From the NCBI RefSeq assembly GCF_031846525.1, contig NZ_JAVRHM010000004.1:139334-203333 (forward strand): a stretch of 64,000 bases of DNA. The letters run 5' to 3'. Position 1 is the first letter of the stretch. Each line of letters opens with the position of its first letter. The notes beneath the pieces were generated by a model. It ran no database searches. It was not told the DNA's origin and saw only the letters and a list, made by a program, of their open reading frames with translations. This DNA is from Autumnicola patrickiae (GTDB taxonomy: Bacteria > Bacteroidota > Bacteroidia > Flavobacteriales > Flavobacteriaceae). Made by a program: the position numbers and the translations under genes. Of this stretch, positions 44,848 through 53,400 are shown piece after piece.

Positions 44848-47031
44848 TTACCGAAGATATTTCTCTACCGGATTAATCGGCAGATCCCTTACCCGCTCTC
44901 CGGTTGCATCAAAAACAGCATTAGCCACGGCTGCCGCAGATGGACCTTGTGCAGCTTCTCCGGCACCAAGAGGTTTTTCCTCTACACGGTCTATTACCTC
45001 TACTTCCACCTCCGGTATTTCTTCAAATCTGAAAATAGGATACGTATGCCAATCCCTGCTGGTAATATGTTCTTTATCAAATTTCACCTCCTCCCGAAGT
45101 GCCCAACTCGCGGCCTGGATCATTCCCCCTTCCGTTTGATTTTTCAATCCGTCAGGATTAATAATTTCCCCGGAATCGATCACACCCCACATTTTTCTCA
45201 CTTCCACAATATCTCTCTCATTCACTTCCACAAGGGCGGCAACAGCAAAGTAGGAAGCGGAATTTTTGTAACGTGCAAAAGCGTAACCCATACCTTGCCT
45301 GTTCCCTTTATTTACTCCTGAAGTCATCTTTTTCACTCTTTCAAGACAGGCAATAGCCCGATCATCATTAAGGTGGCTAACTCTGAATTCCACCGGGTTT
45401 TCCCCTGCTTTGTGCGCCAGCTCGTCCATAAAACATTCTATGGCAAACACATTTCCAAAAGCTCCCAACGCCCGCAGTGCAGATTTCCGAAGTGGTCCTT
45501 CAAAAATGTGAGAAGTGGTTTGCAATGAAGCTAATGTGTAATATGGTTTTGAGTTACGCACTGCACCACCTTTAAAACCCACCCCGGGAACTCCGTGACC
45601 ACGATCAAGAAACCGGGCCGGCAACAGCGTTTTTGGCTCCCCATTGGGGCGGGAACTGTGGCCATCGGACCAAAAATCGTATTTCCAGCCCTGAATTTTT
45701 CCGTCTTCAGTTAAACCTGCCTGCAGCTCCATAACCATAGCCGTTCCATACGGCTCCCACCGGTGTTCGTCGTCCCGCATCCATTGTAACCTAACGTGTC
45801 TTCCGGGATATTCCAAGGCCAGTAAAGCCGCTTCAGCCGCAACATCATCTGCACCGTTGTGTCCATAACAACCCGATCCCGGCACTCCTTTAATATGAAT
45901 ATTCTCTTCCGGAATTTCCAACATGTTCGCCAGGGTTTCCCGAAGCGGATAAACCCCCTGGGTATGGCTCCATACCTGCAGCTTTTCACCTTCAAAATAA
46001 GCGATCGCACAGGAGGGGCCGTTGGCAGCATGCATTAGGTAAGGCTTATAATAAGCAGCTTTATGCTGAAGTGGCGCTTGATTAATGGCATTTTCCCAAT
46101 CCCCTGTTTCTTCCTCTACCTCCACTTCGGCATCAAGAGTTTTTAAATATTTTTTAAGCGGCACATCTGCAGGCAACTCATTTCCTGCTTCCCACTCTGC
46201 CAACTCGTTCACTTTCCAACTGAGTTGTATAGCCTGAAATTCTTCTTCGGCAATTACTCCTACAAAACTACCAATACGAACCAGTTTAAGGAATCCCGGA
46301 AAATCCTGAAGCGAAGAATCATCTAAATTTTTAAGTTTCGAGGTGTAAGACGAAGGACGAATAATCCTGGCGTGGACCATATCAGGAAAGCGCATATCCT
46401 GAACATACTCAAGATTCCCGCGCACCATCTGGGAAATATCCTTTCGCGGCACAGGCTGACCTACATATTTGCGACGTGTCTTTCCATAAATTTCTGAAGG
46501 CTCTCCTATATCTTCATTCAACTGCCTTCCTTCCAGTAATTCGTAGAGGTTCATTGTCTGGCCTCCACCACGTATAATTCCATTTTCCAGACTAAGTTCA
46601 GATTGCGGAATCTCCCACTTTTCTGAAGCGAGGCTCAATATTTTCTCTCTCGCTGCCGCCGCTGCATTACGAATAGACATGGCGCTGGTTTCTATAGAAC
46701 GGCTTCCTGCGGTGTAGCCTTCATTGGCGGTCACTCCCGTTTCTGCCAGGTTCACTTCCACTAAATCGGGATTTGTATTCAATTCTTCGGCAGCCACTTG
46801 TGCCACGGCAATCCTGATTCCCTGCCCAAGTTCCATTTTTCCGGTGAGAACAAGAACACTTCCATCTTCAAGAACCCGTAGCCAGGCATTGATCCGATCC
46901 AGACGATTTGATTCGTCAGATTCCGCTACATTTTCTCCATTTTCATTGCCCATGCAGGTAGTTCCCAGCAGGGAAAAACCGATGCTCACAAATCCTAATT
47001 GCTTGATAAAATCACGTCGGGTAGATTTCAT
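44848..47031 (-). CDS. Xanthine dehydrogenase family molybdenum-binding subunit
   Basis: A 727-residue large subunit of a molybdenum hydroxylase of the isoquinoline oxidoreductase (IorB) type. A twin-arginine signal (TRRDFIKQLGF, Arg5-Arg6) indicates folded export to the periplasm. Inside are GQGIRIAVAQVAAEEL, SHTQGVYPLRETLA, GCYGHNGADDVAAEAALLA and the catalytic Glu region PLGAGEAAQGPSAAAVANA near the C-terminus. It follows the 2Fe-2S subunit gene after 9 bases. No FAD subunit is present, as is normal for the two-subunit form. The substrate is unknown. Confidence 0.88.
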   Translation of the reverse strand: MKSTRRDFIKQLGFVSIGFSLLGTTCMGNENGENVAESDESNRLDRINAWLRVLEDGSVLVLTGKMELGQGIRIAVAQVAAEELNTNPDLVEVNLAETGVTANEGYTAGSRSIETSAMSIRNAAAAAREKILSLASEKWEIPQSELSLENGIIRGGGQTMNLYELLEGRQLNEDIGEPSEIYGKTRRKYVGQPVPRKDISQMVRGNLEYVQDMRFPDMVHARIIRPSSYTSKLKNLDDSSLQDFPGFLKLVRIGSFVGVIAEEEFQAIQLSWKVNELAEWEAGNELPADVPLKKYLKTLDAEVEVEEETGDWENAINQAPLQHKAAYYKPYLMHAANGPSCAIAYFEGEKLQVWSHTQGVYPLRETLANMLEIPEENIHIKGVPGSGCYGHNGADDVAAEAALLALEYPGRHVRLQWMRDDEHRWEPYGTAMVMELQAGLTEDGKIQGWKYDFWSDGHSSRPNGEPKTLLPARFLDRGHGVPGVGFKGGAVRNSKPYYTLASLQTTSHIFEGPLRKSALRALGAFGNVFAIECFMDELAHKAGENPVEFRVSHLNDDRAIACLERVKKMTSGVNKGNRQGMGYAFARYKNSASYFAVAALVEVNERDIVEVRKMWGVIDSGEIINPDGLKNQTEGGMIQAASWALREEVKFDKEHITSRDWHTYPIFRFEEIPEVEVEVIDRVEEKPLGAGEAAQGPSAAAVANAVFDATGERVRDLPINPVEKYLR

Positions 47032-47040
47032 AGAATAAAA

Positions 47041-47505
47041 TTATTGAGCAGAAGCTTTTTTAACTGCCCTTATTACCCGGGCATGTACGCCACAGCGGCA
47101 AATATTTCGGTATAATCCTGCCTGAATTTCCTCATCTGAAGGATTTGGCTTTTCATTTAATAGTCCGACGGAAGCTATTACCAGGCCATTAAGGCAATAA
47201 CCGCACTGTGCCGCCTGTTCATCAATAAATGCCTGCTGGACCTTGTGCAGGTTTCCATTTTTGTCTGCCAAACCTTCAAGAGTGGTGATTTTCATTTCGG
47301 CAGCACGCTCTACTGTAATAAGGCAGGAGGGATTAGCTTTTCCATCAAACAAGACCATACAGGCACCGCATTGTGATAATCCGCAGCCAAATTTGGGTCC
47401 GTTAAGTTCCAGGTTATTTCTAAGCACATAAAGCAATGGCGTTTGGGGATCTACATTTACCTCGTGCTTATTTCCGTTAACGGTAAGGGTAATCAAAGTC
47501 TTCAT
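47041..47505 (-). CDS. 2Fe-2S subunit of molybdenum hydroxylase
   Basis: A 154-residue electron-transfer subunit with two clusters. The plant-ferredoxin-type cluster uses Cys41, Cys46, Cys49 and Cys61 (CGLSQCGAC). The second, helical cluster uses Cys101, Cys104, Cys136 and Cys138 (CGYC, CRC). It has no signal and should be exported with the Tat-bearing large subunit as a complex. It is the first gene of the two-gene operon. Confidence 0.92.
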   Translation of the reverse strand: MKTLITLTVNGNKHEVNVDPQTPLLYVLRNNLELNGPKFGCGLSQCGACMVLFDGKANPSCLITVERAAEMKITTLEGLADKNGNLHKVQQAFIDEQAAQCGYCLNGLVIASVGLLNEKPNPSDEEIQAGLYRNICRCGVHARVIRAVKKASAQ

Positions 47506-47764
47506 ATTATTTCTAAGTTGTCTTTATGTCTTAATTTATTCCCACCCCTCCGCCAACACTTTTATAATTGCCTGAAAATTAAAATTCCTTTATTAAGTGA
47601 ACCTGCTGAAATAAATATTTAATTAGAATTTTAGAAACATCTACAGACGACCTCCCCTTAAATTTAAGAAAAGATTACAGAAAAGGCTTTTAAATAGAAA
47701 ATTTTAAAGGTTTTTTGTGAAGCAAATATTCTTTTGAAGTTTGATCTTTAGTATAATGTGAGCC

Positions 47765-47800
47765 ACCTACTTAAAATGTCAATTTTCGGCCTTCAGTTAA
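47765..47800 (-). repeat. Copy 6 of short dispersed quasi-palindromic repeat
   Basis: Minus strand: TTAACTGAAGGCCGAAAATT followed by GACATTTTAAG. It shares 10 leading bases with copy 7 and the same core. Confidence 0.6.
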
Positions 47801-47910
47801 GTTAGGTAAAGAGGTAAGAAGTGAAAAGAGGAAAAAAGTACTACAATACCTTCAGAATTTAAAGTTGCGACAAGAGCAGAAGGCTTCTTAATGTTCTTCT
47901 TCAGAATATC

Positions 47911-47946
47911 ACCCTCTCAAAATTGCAATTTTCGACCTTCAGTTAA
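47911..47946 (-). repeat. Copy 7 of short dispersed quasi-palindromic repeat
   Basis: Minus strand: TTAACTGAAGGTCGAAAATT followed by GCAATTTTGAGAGGG. The core AAAATTGCAATTTT is a perfect palindrome here. Confidence 0.6.
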
Positions 47947-48026
47947 GATGACAAAGTAAAAATACTCAATGAGCTTCAGGAAATTTCAATTTAAATATTA
48001 ACTTGACTTTCTTAAAGGTACAGGGT

Positions 48027-48659
48027 ATGCTAAAAGAGCTGAAGGAGGCCTATGGGTTTATTTTTGAAGAGGAACTTATTCGGGAAATTTCCGAATCCGG
48101 AACTTTGAAATCTGTCAGGGAGGGTGAGGTGATCCTGGATATTAACGACTATATTACCGCCATGCCTCTGCTTCTTGAAGGGGCGATAAAGATCCTGAGA
48201 GAGGATAATGAAGGTAATGAATTGTTACTTTATTTCCTGGAGCGGGGGGACACCTGTGCCCTTACCCTTTCCTGCTGTCTTGGACAAACCCGCAGTGAGA
48301 TAAGGGCTGTTGCTGAAAAAGATACCGTTATTATTATGATTCCCATTGGAAAGATTGAAGACTGGACGGCAAAATATAAGACCTGGCGTAATTTTGTGTT
48401 TGAAAGCTATCAGTCACGTCTTTCTGAAATGCTGCAGACGATAGACACTATTGCTTTTATGCATATGGACCAACGCCTGCTACGTTATCTTCAGGATAAA
48501 GCCAAGATTAATCAGTCTGAAGAATTACAGGTCACACATCAGCAAATCGCATACGATCTCAACACCTCAAGGGTTGTTATTTCCAGGATCCTGAAAAAAC
48601 TGGAAATGGACAAGAAGATCATTTTGCAACGAAATCAAATAAAAGTGCTGGATCTTTAG
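48027..48659 (+). CDS. Crp/Fnr family transcriptional regulator
   Basis: A regulator of 210 residues with an N-terminal cyclic-nucleotide-binding-type beta roll and a C-terminal helix-turn-helix (VTHQQIAYDLNTSRVVISRILKKLE). Three Cys residues (Cys77, Cys83, Cys84 in TCALTLSCC) sit in the sensor domain and could be redox- or sulfur-responsive. The frame is open to a TTG at 48003, but MLKELKEAYGF at 48027 is a better start. Two near-identical palindromes lie ahead of the following two genes and are the probable binding sites. Confidence 0.88.
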   Translation: MLKELKEAYGFIFEEELIREISESGTLKSVREGEVILDINDYITAMPLLLEGAIKILREDNEGNELLLYFLERGDTCALTLSCCLGQTRSEIRAVAEKDTVIIMIPIGKIEDWTAKYKTWRNFVFESYQSRLSEMLQTIDTIAFMHMDQRLLRYLQDKAKINQSEELQVTHQQIAYDLNTSRVVISRILKKLEMDKKIILQRNQIKVLDL

Positions 48660-48670
48660 CCTGTCCTGTA

Positions 48671-48715
48671 TGTAACTTTTGTTACTGCACAGGATGTGGT
48701 CGCAGGTTACTTTTG
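48671..48715 (+). promoter_or_regulatory. Predicted Crp/Fnr operator and promoter of the TauE gene
   Basis: TGTAACTTTTGTTACTG (48671-48687) has the palindromic halves GTAAC/GTTAC. TACTTTTG at 48708-48715 fits TAnnTTTG. If transcription starts about 5 bases after it, the palindrome centre lies near -41.5, the classic class II activator position. The same 17-mer pattern is repeated before the next gene. Confidence 0.6.
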
Positions 48716-48738
48716 CGTCAAATTAAATAAATGAAACT

Positions 48739-49536
48739 TTGGATATATTAGATCTCCTTGGATATCTTGGCGCTTTGATCATTGGAGTTGTACTTGGTCT
48801 TATTGGTGGTGGCGGTTCAATTTTAACCGTGCCGGTGCTGGTTTACCTGCTTTCCATAAATCCCGTTACAGCCACTGCATATTCGCTTTTTATTGTTGGC
48901 ACCTCCTCCCTTATTGGAGCAGGGAATTACGTTAAAAAGGAACTGGTGGATTTTCGTACGGCGACGGTTTTTTCCATACCGGCTTTTATAGCGGTTTACA
49001 GCACCCGAAAATATCTTCTTCCTGCCATTCCCGAACAGATGGTGACCATAGGAAATTTTGAGATAACCAAAGGTATTGGGATCATGCTTTTTTTTGCAGT
49101 TATTATGGTGGTGGCCTCTATCTCCATGATTAGGGATAACGGCAAAGAAGTAAAGATGGAGACTAAAGTAAAATACAATTTTCCGCTAATTATAATTGAG
49201 GGTATAGTTGTGGGTGTGCTTACAGGTATTGTGGGTGCCGGTGGAGGATTCCTGATCATCCCGGCCCTGGTACTACTTGCAAAATTGCCGATGAAAAAGG
49301 CAGTGGCCACTTCCCTGCTTATTATTGCGGTAAAATCCCTTATAGGATTTCTTGGCGATGTCCAGAATCTTGAAATAGACTGGGTTTTCCTGCTGATATT
49401 TACAGGCTTATCCATCCTGGGTATTTTCCTGGGTGGATACCTGAATAAATTTATTGATGGCGAAAAGCTTAAAAAAGGTTTCGGCTGGTTTGTTTTAGTC
49501 ATGGGTATTTATATCATCTGGAAAGAAATGTTTTAG
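48739..49536 (+). CDS. TauE/SafE family sulfite or sulfur-compound exporter
   Basis: A 265-residue inner membrane protein with eight hydrophobic segments in two repeats. Each repeat carries the family motif: GLIGGGGSILTVPVLVYLL and GIVGAGGGFLIIPALVLLA. The start is TTG at 48739; the ATG at 48731 runs into a stop after six codons. TauE proteins export sulfite, sulfoacetate or related anions. Its position between a Crp/Fnr regulator and a persulfide-dioxygenase-like protein fits disposal of sulfite made from sulfide. Confidence 0.88.
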   Translation: MDILDLLGYLGALIIGVVLGLIGGGGSILTVPVLVYLLSINPVTATAYSLFIVGTSSLIGAGNYVKKELVDFRTATVFSIPAFIAVYSTRKYLLPAIPEQMVTIGNFEITKGIGIMLFFAVIMVVASISMIRDNGKEVKMETKVKYNFPLIIIEGIVVGVLTGIVGAGGGFLIIPALVLLAKLPMKKAVATSLLIIAVKSLIGFLGDVQNLEIDWVFLLIFTGLSILGIFLGGYLNKFIDGEKLKKGFGWFVLVMGIYIIWKEMF

Positions 49537-49689
49537 GGAATGATGGTAACTGAAGATTTAGAAAGTGCCTCTTTTTCCAGAAACAATTCGGGATGAGATT
49601 CAAGTTGCCCGTGGATATCTGCTGCTCGCATTACGATGATGCTTAATGTAATATAAATCTATGTTGAAACTCAATGAACCGGTAGACTG

Positions 49690-49735
49690 TGTAACAAATG
49701 TTACTGCGTAATCCGGTAAATGAAAGTATTTTTAC
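49690..49735 (+). promoter_or_regulatory. Predicted Crp/Fnr operator of the metallo-beta-lactamase/rhodanese gene
   Basis: TGTAACAAATGTTACTG (49690-49706) matches the upstream site in 13 of 17 bases, with identical half-sites. TATTTTTA at 49728-49735 is a near match to TAnnTTTG, 23 bases past the last half-site base, against 22 for the first site. A possible ATG at 49698 lies inside this operator, so the real start must be further on. Confidence 0.6.
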
Positions 49736-49799
49736 TTTAGTAAAATCAAGAAAAGAAAAAAGCTTAAAATCCATTTTTAAAGTTGAAATAAAAGCAAAA

Positions 49800-51137
49800 A
49801 TGAAAATAGAACAATTTAAAGACGAACCATTAGCACATTATTCTTATGCTATTGTAAGTAAAGGAGAAATGGCCTTAGTTGATCCCGGCAGAAACCCCAG
49901 GCAGTATTATAAATTTGCAGAAGAGCAAAATGCCAAAATAGTAGCAGTTTTTGAAACCCATCCTCATGCCGATTTTGTAAGCGGACATTTACAGATTCAC
50001 AACGAAACAGGTGCAACTATTTATGTGAGCGAAAAGGTAGGAGTAAGTTATCCCCATGAACCTTTTGATGAGGGACAGCGCGTGAAAATTGGCAAAATTA
50101 ATATTCGTCCTTTACACACACCGGGACACTCGCCAGATAGTTTAACTTTTGTGGCCGAAGAAGATGGTAAAACCGTATTATTCACAGGAGATACATTATT
50201 TATTGGAAACGTAGGTCGTCCCGATCTTCGTGAAAAGGCTGGTAATATGAAAGCAAAGCGAATGGAACTTGCAAAAGCAATGTACCATACCATGCAGACT
50301 AAATTTAACGATCTTCCCGATGAAGCTCTTGTTTACCCTGCGCATGGTGCCGGATCTTTATGTGGAAAGAACATGAGCGATTCTCCTTCCAGTACTTTAA
50401 GGGATGAACGCATGGGCAATTGGGCATTTAAAGAACAGAGTGAAGAAGAATTTGTAGAGGAGATCCTGAAGGATCAGCCGTTTATTCCTTCTTACTTTGG
50501 ATTTAATGTAGATCTTAATCGTAACGGTGCCGGGAACGTACAGCAGGAAAAATACCGCGTACCGCTACAAATAGCTACCAATGAAGTTGAAGACGGAATA
50601 ACAGTCGTAGATGCGAGAAATGAGGAGGCCTATAAAAAAGGACATCTCCCTAACAGCATCAACATTATGTCAAGAACAGAAGGGGATAAATATGAAACCT
50701 GGTTAGGAGCGATTATTGAGCCAAACGAGCCTTTTTACCTGGCGGTAAGTTCCGTAGAAGATATTGATGAGCTATTGGAAAGAACAGCCAAGATTGGTTA
50801 TGAAAAACAAATGAAAGGAGTGATCACGCTGAGTGAGAAGGTTTCCAAAAAGTCTGATAACTTTAATCTTGAAGACTTTAAAAGTAACAAAGATAAATAT
50901 ACCATTGTAGATATTAGAAACGAAAGTGAACTCGCAGAAGGAAAGATCTTTGATGATGCCATAGGAATTCCGTTAAACGAATTAAGAGACCGTGCAGATG
51001 AGCTTCCAAAAGATAAGCCATTTGTGGTGCATTGTGCCGGCGGATACCGCTCTGCGGCCGGAAGCAGCATTCTGGAGAACAAATTTAAAGACCAGAAGGT
51101 TTTTGACCTTAGTGAGGCCATCCAGGATTTTAACTAA
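49800..51137 (+). CDS. Metallo-beta-lactamase fold / rhodanese sulfur protein
   Basis: A 445-residue protein with an N-terminal persulfide-dioxygenase-like domain. THPHADFVSGH (His54, His56, Asp58) and HTPGHSPDS are metal-site motifs, and FTGDTLFIGNVGRPDL is typical of the ETHE1/BigR-linked group. Two rhodanese domains follow. The first (about 260-340) lacks a catalytic Cys (FYLAVSS in its place). The second has Cys412 in VHCAGGYRSA. It likely oxidises glutathione persulfide to sulfite. The start was set at 49800 because the longer frame begins within the operator. Confidence 0.88.
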   Translation: MKIEQFKDEPLAHYSYAIVSKGEMALVDPGRNPRQYYKFAEEQNAKIVAVFETHPHADFVSGHLQIHNETGATIYVSEKVGVSYPHEPFDEGQRVKIGKINIRPLHTPGHSPDSLTFVAEEDGKTVLFTGDTLFIGNVGRPDLREKAGNMKAKRMELAKAMYHTMQTKFNDLPDEALVYPAHGAGSLCGKNMSDSPSSTLRDERMGNWAFKEQSEEEFVEEILKDQPFIPSYFGFNVDLNRNGAGNVQQEKYRVPLQIATNEVEDGITVVDARNEEAYKKGHLPNSINIMSRTEGDKYETWLGAIIEPNEPFYLAVSSVEDIDELLERTAKIGYEKQMKGVITLSEKVSKKSDNFNLEDFKSNKDKYTIVDIRNESELAEGKIFDDAIGIPLNELRDRADELPKDKPFVVHCAGGYRSAAGSSILENKFKDQKVFDLSEAIQDFN

Positions 51138-51141
51138 ACAA

Positions 51142-51169
51142 AAAAGCCGACTCGTTAAAGTCGGCTTTT
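51142..51169 (+). terminator. Bidirectional terminator between sulfur gene and tRNA-Leu remnant
   Basis: AAAAGCCGACT pairs with AGTCGGCTTTT over a 6-base loop. It starts 5 bases past the stop of the metallo-beta-lactamase gene, and also lies just past the tRNA 3' end on the other strand. Confidence 0.8.
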
Positions 51170-51173
51170 GCTT

Positions 51174-51226
51174 TGGTGCGGGCGAGAGGACTCGAACCTC
51201 CACACATTGCTGCACTAGATCCTAAG
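51174..51226 (-). tRNA. Partial tRNA-Leu (UAG), 3' half: island attachment site
   Basis: On the minus strand this segment has the CCA end (51174-51176), the acceptor 3' strand (51178-51184), a full T arm with TTCGAGT loop (51185-51201), a variable loop, the anticodon stem 3' strand (51215-51219) and the loop CTTAGGA with anticodon TAG (51220-51226). Beyond 51226 the sequence no longer fits: TTGTT stands where the other stem strand should be. The 5' half is therefore missing and this is a displaced tRNA end, as left by a tyrosine recombinase. An intact copy is expected at the far end of the island. Confidence 0.85.
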
Positions 51227-51330
51227 TTGTTAAAATTATGTTACAAAATAACCCAAAACATCTCAAAATCAATTAGTTATAAATTTTTTAGTGTCATTTA
51301 ATTTCAAATGATTACATATGAAATCACCAA

Positions 51331-51351
51331 ATGTTGTACCTATGTTGTACC
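51331..51351 (+). repeat. Direct repeats between the tRNA remnant and the integrase
   Basis: ATGTTGTACC occurs at 51331-51340 and again at 51342-51351, one base apart. It lies about 40 bases before the integrase ATG and about 105 bases from the tRNA core, so it is a candidate arm-type integrase or regulator site. Confidence 0.4.
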
Positions 51352-51389
51352 AAAAATAATTATCTTTATTAGGTAAATATCAGATTGTT

Positions 51390-52604
51390 ATGAAGTCCAG
51401 TGCATCAATAACCCTTCGAAAAAAACCTAATAAAAAAGGCCAATACCCTTTGGCAATCCGAATAACCAAATTTAGGAAATCTTCTTATCTTTATATAGGT
51501 CATTATATCACTTTAAATTATTGGGATAATGAGAAAAGTATTGTAAAAAAATCTCATCCTAACGCTGCTCGTTTAAATTACCTTTTACTTACCAAGTTAG
51601 CAGAGACTAATAGATTTCTTTTACAGCTGCAGGCTGAAGGAAAAGATTTCTCTGCAGCTCAAATAAAAAAAGACATTCTCTTTTTAAATTCTGATAAAAA
51701 TTTCTTTGATATCGCAGACGCACACTTAGAAGAAATTAAAGCTAACAACAAATTTGGCCGGTTAACAGTAGACAAAGCCTACATTGGACATATTGCAACA
51801 TTTGTAAAATCCCGACAGTTATCTTTTCAGGATCTCGATGAGAATTTTCTTAGAAAATATATGAACTTTTTAAAAAATTCTAAGAAATTATCTGAAAGGA
51901 CTATAGTTAACCATCTTGTATTAATTCGTCTCTTATTTAATAAAGCTATTAGACAAGGTCTCATAGATAGGAAGTTTTATCCCTTCGGGAAAGATAAAAT
52001 TAAGATTAAATATCCCGAGACTAGAAAAATTGGCTTAACTATACAAGAAATTCAAAGCATAGAAAAACTAACTGAGCTTACAGATGAAGAATACCACGCC
52101 AGGAATATATGGCTCTTTAGTTTCTATCTGGCGGGAATTAGAGTATCTGATGTATTAAAAATTCGCTGGAGTGATATTTACGACAACCGACTTCATTATA
52201 CCATGAATAAAAATTCTAAATTGGTTTCTCTCCAGCTACCTGAAAAGATTCACGCGATCCTTAAAGATTATATTAATGATAAGGGATCTGATAATGATTT
52301 TATTTTCCCCGAACTAAAGGTTGTAGATCCCAGTGACGAAAAGCAGCTTTATGCAAAAGCCAAAAATGCTAATAAATGGCTAAACTCTCGTTTAACTGAA
52401 GTAGCGATCAAAGCCGGTATAACTAAGAAATTAACAATGCACATTGCCCGACATAGCTTTGGAAATATTGCAGGAGATAAAATTCCAGTTCAAATGCTCC
52501 AACAATTATATAGACATTCTTCTGTCACCACGACTATGATGTACCAATCCTATTTTATAAGCCAGGAGACCGATAAAGCTTTAAATAGTGTGGTAGATTT
52601 TTGA
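51390..52604 (+). CDS. Tyrosine-type site-specific integrase
   Basis: A 404-residue phage-type integrase. It has an N-terminal arm-binding domain (SITLRKKPNKKGQYPLAIRI), a SAM-like core-binding domain (about 105-200) and a catalytic domain with Arg251 (AGIRVSD), His351 and Arg354 (HIARHSF), His376 (LYRHSS) and Tyr385. All catalytic residues are present, so it should be active. It is not of the integron IntI type: no additional IntI-specific helix is recognised. It lies 163 bases from the broken tRNA-Leu and probably catalysed insertion there. Confidence 0.92.
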   Translation: MKSSASITLRKKPNKKGQYPLAIRITKFRKSSYLYIGHYITLNYWDNEKSIVKKSHPNAARLNYLLLTKLAETNRFLLQLQAEGKDFSAAQIKKDILFLNSDKNFFDIADAHLEEIKANNKFGRLTVDKAYIGHIATFVKSRQLSFQDLDENFLRKYMNFLKNSKKLSERTIVNHLVLIRLLFNKAIRQGLIDRKFYPFGKDKIKIKYPETRKIGLTIQEIQSIEKLTELTDEEYHARNIWLFSFYLAGIRVSDVLKIRWSDIYDNRLHYTMNKNSKLVSLQLPEKIHAILKDYINDKGSDNDFIFPELKVVDPSDEKQLYAKAKNANKWLNSRLTEVAIKAGITKKLTMHIARHSFGNIAGDKIPVQMLQQLYRHSSVTTTMMYQSYFISQETDKALNSVVDF

Positions 52605-52680
52605 AAATCTTAAAGCCCAACTCCTACCCTATTTTTTATAAGCTCCCGTTAAATGCCAACCTTTCCTCGAGTAGTTTAGT

Positions 52681-53400
52681 TTATATCTGGTTATATTTAT
52701 ACAAAATACCGTGCTGTCGGCAAAATTCACTATTTCTCATTTCGTCATAAAGTATAATACGCTGTCTATAGTCCAAGTCTGGTTTCAATTCTATTAAATT
52801 CCTCCAGTTGTTCATCAATTCCTCTTTCTTCTGGGCCAATCTGGATCGTTTGTCCTTCTTGGACTTTTCCTTGGTTTTTGAGTCGCTGGATATCATTCTC
52901 CAACCCAGCTGTACGTCTTGGTAAGCTTTCAAAAGGGTTTTCAGCTCCAAATACATCTCGCTCCCTTCTTCGAATTGCAGACTCCTCTTCTCCAAGTTCT
53001 TCTGCCTTTCGTGAATATCTGTCTTCCAGGTCATAATATCTACATTTAAGTTCTGCTGAAGCTGCTTGTTCTCTTGATTCAGATTCTTCAAGTTTTTTTT
53101 CCTCTTGTTCAAATTCAGAATATAAACCTCTTTTTTCTTCTTCTTCCATTTCTGCCAATCCTGATTTTGCTGATTCTGCAAGTCTTCCAACTCTTTCAAC
53201 TTCTGATCTAAGCTGGTTTTCAATTTCTTTAAATGTATCTGATTCCAAAAATTGTTCAATTGTTCGTATAAGCTCTCTAATTCTTCCTGCTCGGCAATTG
53301 AAAGATTCCTGCTGAAACTCTCTTTGCTTTTCTGCAAGTGAGTGTAGTTCTTTTCTACCTGTATTGGTAATTGATAAGTAATCGGTGTAGAATTCTTCAT
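52681..53400 (-). other. Open frame overlapping the DUF6035-like gene in another frame
   Basis: A 239-codon open frame on the same strand as the CoiA-like gene, shifted by one base and overlapping it for 635 bases. Its product would be Lys-, Gln- and Asn-rich coiled coil, ending in a protein-like tail (YDEMRNSEFCRQHGILYKY) that runs 85 bases past the other gene's stop. Either this is a chance shadow, or the tail is the true C-terminus joined by a frameshift. I could not decide. Confidence 0.3.

Larger units (their letters stand above)
47506..48026. other. Divergent gap with two inverted-strand repeat copies
   Basis: About 500 bases between the molybdenum hydroxylase operon and the Crp/Fnr gene without a supported gene. 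It carries dispersed-repeat copies at 47765-47800 and 47911-47946, both read on the minus strand, about 145 bases apart. Purine-rich stretches lie between them. Confidence 0.45.

Noticed and set aside
44611..45321. 236-codon plus-strand frame crossing the gap before the molybdenum hydroxylase gene
   Set aside because: Two thirds of it is antisense to the conserved 3' end of the hydroxylase; the product is Ser/Phe/Arg-rich with no domain.
48996..49502. 168-codon frame opposite the TauE gene
   Set aside because: Antisense shadow; Pro/Thr/Ser-rich product is typical of the reverse of hydrophobic membrane codons.
49698..49799. Longer start (34 extra residues) for the metallo-beta-lactamase/rhodanese gene
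   Set aside because: The ATG lies inside the palindromic operator and the extension is Lys-rich with no family similarity.
51390..52604. Integrase as an integron IntI
   Set aside because: Its N-terminal arm-binding domain and position at a tRNA fit a phage/ICE-type integrase; no IntI-specific feature was recognised.
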